A DNA stretch of 64,000 nt from an uncultured Collinsella sp. (lineage in GTDB: Bacteria > Actinomycetota > Coriobacteriia > Coriobacteriales > Coriobacteriaceae). Positions 42,016 to 48,286 of the stretch are shown in pieces. The notes under the pieces were generated by a model. It did not search any database, was not told the origin of the DNA, and saw only the letters and a list, made by a program, of their open reading frames with translations. The stretch is taken from positions 3,805 to 67,804 of the forward strand of contig UQLI01000007.1 in NCBI GenBank assembly GCA_900541715.1. The letters run 5' to 3'. A program made the translations under genes and the position numbers. The first letter of the stretch is position 1. Each line of letters opens with the position of its first letter.

Positions 42016-43538
42016 TATGACCCAATCCAGGGGCACGGAAACGACAGGAGCCCCCGCTCGTGACCGCGGGTCGGGGCTGCGACAATGTTGTTGAAGTGCC
42101 AGAGGCGCAGCCGCGCCGCAACGAGGTTGGGAGGCTCCCGTGCCTAGATATTCTACCGCCTTCGGAATGGACGTACACCTCAGGTCCACCACCGTCTGCG
42201 CGCTCGACGCGGAGACGGGCGAGGCCGTGACGAGGAGGTTCCGCGGCAACCCCTGGGGCGAGGTCGCGGAGTGGATGTCGGGCTTCCCCGGCCCGTCGCT
42301 CGCCGCCTACGAGAGCGGCTACCTCGGCTTCGCGCCGCAGAGGGAGCTGTCGGCCCTCGGCGTCGACTGCGTCGTCGCGGCCGTCTCCAAGGTCCCGAGG
42401 TCGGCGGCCGACCTCTCGTCCAAGAACGACCGCAACGACGCGGCCAGGATGGCCAAGGCGATACTGTCGCACGACGTCACCCCGGTATGGGTGCCGTCCC
42501 CCGAGATCGAGGGGCTCAGGGACCTCGCCGCCGCCCACGACGCCGCGACCGCCAGGCTCGCGGCGGCGAAGCAGCGGCTCCTGGCGTTCCTCGCCCGCCG
42601 GGGCTACGTCTACGGCGGCACGACGCCGGCCGGCAACCCCCGGAGGTACTGGACGTACGGCTTCCTCAGATGGCTCGACGGCATACACCCCGCCGACGAC
42701 GGCGGCATCCGGGCGCTTGCGGCGCTGAGGAACGAGGTCGAGGCGGCCGACGAGACGAGGGAGGCCGTCCTCGCCGAATACAGGGCCGCCGTCGCGGCGG
42801 GCCCCCTCTCGGCCGAGGTCGAGGCGCTCCAGTCGATCAAGGGGTGCGGGTTCGCGCTCGCCGCCGCCTTCGCGTCCGAGGTCGGCGACTTCTCTAGGTT
42901 CCGCTCCGGCAGGCAGGTGACGGCCTACTTCGGCCTCGCCCCGAGGCAGAGGTCGAGCGCGGACTCCGTGCGCCTCGGCGGGATCAGCGGGGCCGGCAAC
43001 GCGCTTGTCAGGAGGCTGGCGGTCGAGGGGTCCTGGTGCTACGCCCAGGCCGGCCACCAGCCGAAGCTGATGCCCAAGGGCTCCGGCGTCCCCCTCGAGA
43101 TAAGGATGCACGGGAGGAAGGGGTCCGAGCGCCTGCTCCGGCGACGCGAGGAGATGCTCGAAAGGGGCATGCCCCAGGCGAAGGCGAACGCCGCCACCGC
43201 CGCCGAGTTCGTGAGGTGGCTGTGGGCCCTCGGCACGATGTGCCGGGAGGCCGGCGAATAGACATAGCCCCCGTCCCGGCGAGCCGGGCAGCCTTCGGGG
43301 ATACCCCCGTTCTCGCTGTGCGCGCGGCGGCCGCCGCATGCGCGAAGTCAGACTAGGGGAACCCCGCCGAAGGAGAGGATTGCGGGCCGCCGGAGCGGTA
43401 TCCGCGGATATGAGACTGAGCCGAAGGCGTCGACGACATGCCGGGGGCGGACCGGGACGGGTTCAACGGCAGGCCCCGCCGACCGATTGCAAGCGGTCGG
43501 CGGGGCCATTGTGGCTCTTGACAGCGGATTGGGTCATA
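42016..43538 (+). mobile_element. IS110-family (IS1111-like) insertion sequence
   Basis: A DEDD-type transposase gene is flanked by 13-bp inverted repeats TATGACCCAATCC (42016-42028) and GGATTGGGTCATA (43526-43538). Subterminal inverted repeats are typical of the IS1111 branch of IS110 and absent from most other IS110 members. There are about 110 nt of non-coding DNA before the gene and 265 nt after it. The after-gene part includes hairpins such as GGCCCCGCCGACCG/CGGTCGGCGGGGCC and is the likely place for a guide (bridge/seek) RNA. No target duplication is evident. Exact ends are approximate by a few bases. Confidence 0.85.
42140..43261 (+). CDS. IS110/IS1111-family transposase
   Basis: A 373-residue RNA-guided-type recombinase. 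The N-terminal RuvC-like domain has Asp10 (FGMDVH), a mid-region Glu (AYESGYLG) and the K-N-D-x-N-D-A segment that provides the last acidic residues. The C-terminal Tnp_20 domain has the conserved catalytic-serine region LGGISGAGNALVRRL. It appears full length with no frameshift. The GTG start has GGGAGG upstream. Its codon use is unlike that of the neighbours: many AGG arginine codons and extreme GC at third positions, which suggests recent arrival. Confidence 0.93.
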   Translation: MPRYSTAFGMDVHLRSTTVCALDAETGEAVTRRFRGNPWGEVAEWMSGFPGPSLAAYESGYLGFAPQRELSALGVDCVVAAVSKVPRSAADLSSKNDRNDAARMAKAILSHDVTPVWVPSPEIEGLRDLAAAHDAATARLAAAKQRLLAFLARRGYVYGGTTPAGNPRRYWTYGFLRWLDGIHPADDGGIRALAALRNEVEAADETREAVLAEYRAAVAAGPLSAEVEALQSIKGCGFALAAAFASEVGDFSRFRSGRQVTAYFGLAPRQRSSADSVRLGGISGAGNALVRRLAVEGSWCYAQAGHQPKLMPKGSGVPLEIRMHGRKGSERLLRRREEMLERGMPQAKANAATAAEFVRWLWALGTMCREAGE

Positions 43539-43545
43539 TGAGCGA

Positions 43546-43685
43546 GCGGGCCGCATTTGAGGCAAGGTGGCGTGAAACGAAAGGGCGCTGACCTTCTGGT
43601 CGCGCCCTTGAAGTTGAACGCCAGATTGTCCAAATGCGGCCCGCGCAGCGTCGAGCGGTTACGGCGTTTGGTAAAACGCCGTAAC
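43546..43685. ncRNA. candidate structured element, copy B
   Basis: Outer stem 43546-43559 with 43631-43644 (14 bp perfect), inner stem 43581-43593 with 43598-43609 capped GACC-TTCT-GGTC, and terminal stem 43658-43669 with 43674-43685 (12 bp). Unpaired stretches match copy A: GCAAGGTG, TGAAACGA, CAGATTG, GCAGCGTCGAGC and the TTTGGTAAAA loop. Stem sequences differ between copies yet stay paired. The IS element ends 7 bp away. The terminal stem touches the stop codon of SIS protein 3. Confidence 0.6.
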
Positions 43686-44677
43686 TAATAATCCAGCTTC
43701 CACATGTAGCGGCGCGTCATGTAGTCCTTGTGGGTGACGGCAGAGAGCGCGCGCATGTACACGTTGTTGAGAATCGGGGCAAAGATCAGGTGGTTGAAGT
43801 ACTCGCTCACGCTATCCTTGATGTCGTTGAGGCCGAGCTCCTTGGCGTCGAGCTGATAGACGCGCTCGCCACCGTACTGGTTGACGAAGCGGATGCCGCG
43901 CTCGTCGTTGCAGCGGCTGCGGCCGACGCTGATGAGCTGGAACAGCGAGGTGCGCTTGTCCAGGATCTCGAAGGGGCCGTGGAAGAAGTCGCAGGTGTTG
44001 ATGGTGCAGGAGTCGATCTGCAGCATCTCCTGCACGTTGCAGATGCTAAAGACGTAAGCGGCACCAAAAAGCGGACCCTGAGCCATCACGTTAATGCAGG
44101 GCTTGTCGGCGTTCTGCTCGGCCCACTTGGCAGCGAGCGGACGGGTATACTCGACGGCCTTGCGATAGATGGGGTCGACCAAGTCGAAGGCGGCCATAGC
44201 GGTCTCGTACTCGGCATAGCCCTCGGTCTGCTGCGTGAGCTCCATGGCGATCATGGTCACGACGGCGGAGTTGGTACGGCCCATGCAGGACTCGTCGACG
44301 GCCAGGCTGTCGTACTGGATCTTGTAGTCGCAGACCTCGGTGAGGCCGGACTCGTCAACATAGATGGCGATGGTGCTGGCGCCGTGGTCCTTGGCGACCT
44401 GGGCGGCGACGATGGTCTCCTTGGTGCCGCGCATGGACACGACGACGGCCAGAGTGTTCTCGTTGACATAGGCAGGGGTTGCGTGCACGAACTCGTTGCT
44501 GGTGTAGCTGGAGCTCACGACCTGCGTGGCCTCGTGCTCCATAAAGTACTGGGCAGGATAGTTACCGCCGTTGGATCCGCCGGCGCCAATCCACACGACG
44601 CGCTTGATGCCGCCCTTGTCTGCCTTGTCAGCCAAAACCTGGGAGACGACATCCTTAACCTGTTCCTGAGTAGTCAT
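43685..44677 (-). CDS. SIS-domain sugar isomerase/deglycase-like protein 3
   Basis: A 330-residue SIS protein, more diverged than the other two. SIS loops: VVWIGAGGSNGGNYPAQYFM and VVSMRGTKETIVAAQVA, the latter with M-R-G in place of the usual S-x-S-G. The second half has INVMAQGPLFGAAYVFSICN and NTCDFFHGPFEILDKR, equivalent to GEYFHGPFE in its paralogues but with Cys-Asp for Gly-Glu. The C-terminus RRYMWKLDY is shared. Operators for the divergent GntR regulator 3 sit upstream. The change at the HGPFE region could alter substrate or mechanism. Confidence 0.83.
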   Translation of the reverse strand: MTTQEQVKDVVSQVLADKADKGGIKRVVWIGAGGSNGGNYPAQYFMEHEATQVVSSSYTSNEFVHATPAYVNENTLAVVVSMRGTKETIVAAQVAKDHGASTIAIYVDESGLTEVCDYKIQYDSLAVDESCMGRTNSAVVTMIAMELTQQTEGYAEYETAMAAFDLVDPIYRKAVEYTRPLAAKWAEQNADKPCINVMAQGPLFGAAYVFSICNVQEMLQIDSCTINTCDFFHGPFEILDKRTSLFQLISVGRSRCNDERGIRFVNQYGGERVYQLDAKELGLNDIKDSVSEYFNHLIFAPILNNVYMRALSAVTHKDYMTRRYMWKLDY

Positions 44678-44715
44678 CGTGCATCAGCCTTTCTTCTCGT
44701 TTGATGCTCTCGATG

Positions 44716-44736
44716 GCATACAAGTTACATACATGT
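44716..44736 (-). promoter_or_regulatory. operator copy 1 for GntR regulator 3 (SIS-3 side)
   Basis: GGCATACAAGTTA followed by CATACATG. It is repeated at 44854-44874, and a half-site in inverse orientation (AGTTGTATGC) lies between them at about 44754. Confidence 0.72.
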
Positions 44737-44825
44737 TTTGGTTATGTCGACTAGTTGTATGCTATATTTATCTTAGAAATTTTGCTGATGCGGTTTTCGA
44801 TAGCTAGCTACCAGCGGTTTTATTG

Positions 44826-44874
44826 TTGCATTGAATACATGCTTGCTTAGATAGGCATACAAGTTAGATACAGG
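44826..44874 (+). promoter_or_regulatory. promoter and operator copy 2 of GntR regulator 3
   Basis: TTGCAT (44826-44831) and TAGATA (44848-44853) are 16 bp apart, and the operator GGCATACAAGTTA plus GATACAGG (44854-44874) follows directly, ending 8 bp before the start codon. This placement fits autorepression. Confidence 0.7.
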
Positions 44875-44882
44875 TTGATCGC

Positions 44883-45605
44883 ATGAACGCTTCGTCTAAA
44901 AAGAAACTGGCCCAATACGAGCGCTTGGCGGGTACGCTTCGCGACCGCATCGCCTCCGGCACCTACGCGCGCGGAGACAAGCTACCGTCCGAGATGGAAC
45001 TCATGGACGAATCGGGTCTGTCGCGCAGCACCGTGCGCCACGCCCTTAAGGTGCTCGTTGATGAGGGCCTGGTGCGCACCGAGCGCGGGCGTGGCGCCTT
45101 TGTGGCCGACACGCCCGCGCTCCACGAGAACAACCTGGTGTTTTCGAGCTATACCAAGCAGGTCGAAGGCCAGGGCATGAAGCCCACCACGCGCACGGTG
45201 GACTCGGGCTTTACCAAGGCGGGCGGCAGCATAGCTAAGTTCTTTGATGCCGCCGTGGGCAGCAAGCTCGTCAAACTTGTCCGTCTGCGCTACCTGGACG
45301 ACGCGCCACTGTGCCTGGAGACCACCTATCTGCCACCGAGCTTTGAGGCACTCATCGATCGCGATATCAACGGTTCGCTCTACGCCACGCTGCGACAGGA
45401 GTTCCATCGCGCGCCGGCACAGGGGCATAAGACCTTTGAGGTGTGCTACGCCTCGCAAAACGAGGCGTTTTTGCTCAACGTTGAGCGCGGGCAGGCGCTG
45501 ATCCTGATCACCGACTACGTCTACGACACCGACGGCCGCCCGCTCCATGTCTCCAAGCGCATCCAGCGCACCGACCGCGCCAAATACACCGAGCCCATCG
45601 GCTAA
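44883..45605 (+). CDS. GntR/HutC-family (UTRA) regulator 3
   Basis: A 240-residue regulator with GntR winged helix (YERLAGTLRDRIASGTYARG, SEMELMDESGLSRSTVRHAL, TERGRGAFVAD) and a UTRA domain ending in HVSKRIQRTDRAKYTEPIG. It is divergent from SIS protein 3, with a shared control region of 205 bp holding two near-identical 21-bp repeats, one beside each gene. That arrangement strongly suggests that it controls both itself and SIS-3. Confidence 0.93.
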   Translation: MNASSKKKLAQYERLAGTLRDRIASGTYARGDKLPSEMELMDESGLSRSTVRHALKVLVDEGLVRTERGRGAFVADTPALHENNLVFSSYTKQVEGQGMKPTTRTVDSGFTKAGGSIAKFFDAAVGSKLVKLVRLRYLDDAPLCLETTYLPPSFEALIDRDINGSLYATLRQEFHRAPAQGHKTFEVCYASQNEAFLLNVERGQALILITDYVYDTDGRPLHVSKRIQRTDRAKYTEPIG

Positions 45606-45641
45606 CCTGCCAAAATAAACCTGTCCCTAAATGGTAGATTT
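45604..45641. repeat. CCTGCCAAAATAAACCTGTCCC repeat family, copy 3
   Basis: AACCTGCCAAAATAAACC joined to TGTCCCTAAATGGTAGATTT. It spans the gap between GntR regulator 3 and the convergent acetyltransferase and overlaps the last codons of the latter by 15 bp. Confidence 0.75.
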
Positions 45642-46217
45642 GGGGAGGTCGGGGAACCAGGTTGGTTTGGGTTGGTTGGGTGTGCGCTCGGCTAGGACCA
45701 GCTCCATCCAGCACATGTCGTACCAGCGGCCGAACTTTTGGGCGCAGCGGTCGAAGGTGCCCACCAGGCGATATCCCATATGGGCATGGAAATCCTGGCT
45801 GTTGTGCGTCAGGTACTCATCGTCCTTATCGTGCGGCACGGCGATGAGGGCGCACATGTTGGTGATGCCCATCGCGATCAGGCATTGCTTGAGCGCATCG
45901 TGCAGCTTGCGGCCCAGCCCGCCGTGGCGTACATCGCGCGCCAGGTAGATCGATGTCTCGACCGACCAGTCGTATGCCTCGCGGCTGTTGAGCGGGCTCG
46001 CATAGGCATAACCCACCGGACGCCCGTCCAGCTCCATCACCAAATACGGGTAGCGCTTGAGCGTACGCTCGATGCGCCCGGCGAACTCCTCAACGCTCGG
46101 CACCTCGTATTCGCAGGTAATCGCCGTCTGGCGCACATACGGCTCATAGATGGCAAGCAACGCCGGCGCATCATCGGGCGTCCCCAGGCGAATTGTCGGC
46201 TCGGACATCTCGGTCAT
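45627..46217 (-). CDS. GNAT-family N-acetyltransferase (phosphinothricin acetyltransferase-like)
   Basis: A 196-residue acetyl-CoA transferase. The pattern IRLGTPDDAPALLAIYEPYV at the start, YAYASPLNSREAYDWSVETSIYLA in the middle and the acetyl-CoA loop RHGGLGRKLHDAL match the PAT/MnaT subgroup that acetylates amino-acid analogues such as methionine sulfone or phosphinothricin. HMGYRLVGTFDRCAQKFGRWYD near the end is also typical. GGAG lies 9 bp before the chosen ATG; a longer frame reads into the terminator of the next gene. The last codons lie in a repeat element. Confidence 0.88.
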   Translation of the reverse strand: MTEMSEPTIRLGTPDDAPALLAIYEPYVRQTAITCEYEVPSVEEFAGRIERTLKRYPYLVMELDGRPVGYAYASPLNSREAYDWSVETSIYLARDVRHGGLGRKLHDALKQCLIAMGITNMCALIAVPHDKDDEYLTHNSQDFHAHMGYRLVGTFDRCAQKFGRWYDMCWMELVLAERTPNQPKPTWFPDLPKSTI

Positions 46218-46237
46218 ACAACCCTTCTCCCTCAAAA

Positions 46238-46279
46238 GCAAAGGCCGCCCTGCGCCAAGCTCAGGCGCAGGGCGGCCCC
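46238..46279 (-). terminator. terminator after the threonine aldolase gene
   Basis: Perfect 14-bp stem GGCCGCCCTGCGCC/GGCGCAGGGCGGCC with a 7-nt loop; on the minus strand TTTGCTTTTG follows. Confidence 0.85.
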
Positions 46280-46295
46280 TTGTCATTACATCAGG

Positions 46296-47321
46296 CTACA
46301 GGACAGCCGCCAACGCGTCGATATCCTCCTGCGTCGTGGCCCAGCTGGTGCAAAAGCGCACCACCGTGTGGGTCTCGTCGTACTTTTCCCAGTACTCGAT
46401 CGAGGCATGCTCGCGAATGCGGGCCATGTCCTCGTTGGGCAGAATCACAAACTGCTGGTTGGTCGGCGTCTCCAAGAAGAACTGGTAGCCGCGCTCGTGC
46501 AGCACGCGACGCAGCGCCTGAGCGGTCTCAATCGCCTGGCGACCAATCTCAAAATACAGGCCATCGGTAAAAAGGGCCTCGAACTGCACACCCGTCAGGC
46601 GGCCCTTGGCAAGCAGCGCGCCGTGCTGCTTAATACGCGGAATGGGATGCGCCGGGGTGTGCATGCCGCAAAACACCACAGCCTCGCCGCACAGAGCGCC
46701 GCACTTGGTGCCGCCGATGTAGAACACGTCGCACAGCTGCGCCAGCTCGGGCAGGGTAATGTCGCACTCATCGGCCGCCAGCGCATAGGCCAGGCGGGCG
46801 CCATCCACAAACAGCGGAATCTCGCGCTTCTGGCACACTGCATGGATCGCCGCGAGCTCGGCCTTGGAGTACAGCGTGCCGTACTCGGTCGATAGACTCA
46901 CGTACACGGCGCCCGGGAACACTGTGTGCTCGTAGCTCTCGTTTTCGTAGAACACCTGGATATAGTTCTCGAGGTCCTCGGCGTGCATCTTGCCCTCGTA
47001 GCCGGGGATGGTGAGCACCTTGTGGCCGCCAAACTCGATGGCGCCTGCCTCGTGACAGGCGACGTGGCCGGTCTCGGCAGCAACGACGCCCTCGTACGGC
47101 GCAAGCAACATGTCGATCACCGTCGCGTTGGCCTGCGTGCCGCCCACCAGAAAAAACACGTCGGCATCGGGGGCCTGACAGGCCTCGCGGATAAGTTGCT
47201 TGGCACGCTCGGTGTGCGCATCGGTACCGTAGCCGGGCTGCGGCTCCATATTGGTGTCGACAAGCGCCTGCAGCACCGCCGGATGTGCACCGTGGGAATA
47301 GTCGTTGTTAAACGCGAGCAT
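46296..47321 (-). CDS. low-specificity threonine aldolase-like PLP enzyme
   Basis: A PLP-dependent beta-eliminating lyase of 341 residues that would split threonine or allo-threonine into glycine and acetaldehyde. Visible are NNDYSHGAHPAVLQAL at the start, the GGTQANATVI cofactor loop, FVDGARLAYAL with the PLP-binding Asp, and the Schiff-base Lys in YIGGTKCGALCGEAVV. Length and motifs match the family. The start has GAGAGGA 7 bp upstream. It is followed by a strong terminator and preceded by a PAP2 gene on the same strand, with no evident functional link. Confidence 0.92.
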   Translation of the reverse strand: MLAFNNDYSHGAHPAVLQALVDTNMEPQPGYGTDAHTERAKQLIREACQAPDADVFFLVGGTQANATVIDMLLAPYEGVVAAETGHVACHEAGAIEFGGHKVLTIPGYEGKMHAEDLENYIQVFYENESYEHTVFPGAVYVSLSTEYGTLYSKAELAAIHAVCQKREIPLFVDGARLAYALAADECDITLPELAQLCDVFYIGGTKCGALCGEAVVFCGMHTPAHPIPRIKQHGALLAKGRLTGVQFEALFTDGLYFEIGRQAIETAQALRRVLHERGYQFFLETPTNQQFVILPNEDMARIREHASIEYWEKYDETHTVVRFCTSWATTQEDIDALAAVL

Positions 47322-47366
47322 GGCAATCCTCTCTTACCGGGTATCGGCCAGATGATTCAAACGGGG

Positions 47367-48230
47367 CTATTGTACGCCGTTGGGATAGGCGATGCGCGCG
47401 GCAAGGCACTCAAGTGCCAGTACCAGGGCAAAACCGCAGCTCACGTCACTCAAAAAGTGCGCTCCAATCACGATGCGCCCAAAGGCGACGAGCGCCGCGA
47501 TCACAGCCGCCGCCCAAAAGATCACGCGGCGACGCGAAGGTTTTTCCTTAAAGGCTGCCGCGGGAAGCCCGGCGAGCATAAGGCCAATCGCCGCATGCGC
47601 CGTGTGTCCGCTCGCAAACGACTTGAACCCGTCCTTAATCACGCCGGCGGCGATATAGGCCCACTTGTCGGGGTTGCCGATCACCCACCACGGCTGAAAA
47701 TTGAGCCCCGGCGTGACCTCGATCACGCGCATGCGCGGGCGCGACCATAACGGCTTAACAATGACGTTGAGGATGATGGCCTGAGCGACCCACACGGCCA
47801 GCACCATCAACGCCCAGCGCGTGAGCTCGTCGGGCTCGGTCGTGCGCGTAAAGCGATAGACGATGAGGTTGGCAGCAATGACCAGCACAAACGTCAGCAC
47901 CAACTGAACCGCGATGAGTTTGCCGCCAACCCTCAGGGACGAAACGATCTCGTAGCCGGTCAGGCCAACGTTGACGAGGATGCCGAGCACGGCGAGCCAC
48001 TTGCTCGTCTTGGAATCGGGTCGCGCCGAGCGCACGAGCATAACGCCCGCGATGCTCGCCGTCAGCTCGAACGGCAGCTCGCCGGCCGCCTCGATAAAGC
48101 GGCCGTACATGCTGCCGATGTTGAACAGCGCGCTCGAGATCTGATAATCGAAGAAGCTGCCCACGCCCAGACAAAGACACAGGACAACCGCGATAATGGC
48201 GACATCTTTCTTATAGATGTATCCGAACAT
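47367..48230 (-). CDS. PAP2-family membrane phosphatase
   Basis: A 287-residue integral membrane phosphatase. The three PAP2 motifs are present in order: K-x6-R-P as KPLWSRPR, then FASGHTAHA, and GRIVIGAHFLSDVSCG with the nucleophilic His. Six or so helices surround them. Such enzymes dephosphorylate undecaprenyl pyrophosphate or phosphatidate at the outer membrane face; which one applies here is unknown. The start has GAGAGGAAAG upstream, and a fragment of the structured element lies just before it. Confidence 0.92.
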   Translation of the reverse strand: MFGYIYKKDVAIIAVVLCLCLGVGSFFDYQISSALFNIGSMYGRFIEAAGELPFELTASIAGVMLVRSARPDSKTSKWLAVLGILVNVGLTGYEIVSSLRVGGKLIAVQLVLTFVLVIAANLIVYRFTRTTEPDELTRWALMVLAVWVAQAIILNVIVKPLWSRPRMRVIEVTPGLNFQPWWVIGNPDKWAYIAAGVIKDGFKSFASGHTAHAAIGLMLAGLPAAAFKEKPSRRRVIFWAAAVIAALVAFGRIVIGAHFLSDVSCGFALVLALECLAARIAYPNGVQ

Positions 48231-48248
48231 GCTTTCCTCTCGATGGAA

Positions 48249-48286
48249 CCAGATTGCCCAAATGGGGCGTTTGCAGCGTCGACTCG
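48249..48286. repeat. fragment of the structured element (3' part only)
   Basis: CCAGATTGCCCAAATGGGGC followed by GTTTGCAGCGTCGACTCG corresponds to the CAGATTG-outer-stem-GCAGCGTCGAGC part of copies A and B. The 5' strand of the outer stem and the inner hairpin are missing. As with the other copies, it lies directly after the stop of a minus-strand gene (mfd). Confidence 0.65.

Noticed and set aside
42008..43339. Minus-strand open frame of 443 codons inside the IS element
   Set aside because: It is antisense to the transposase and composed of Arg/Gly/Pro-rich low-information sequence.
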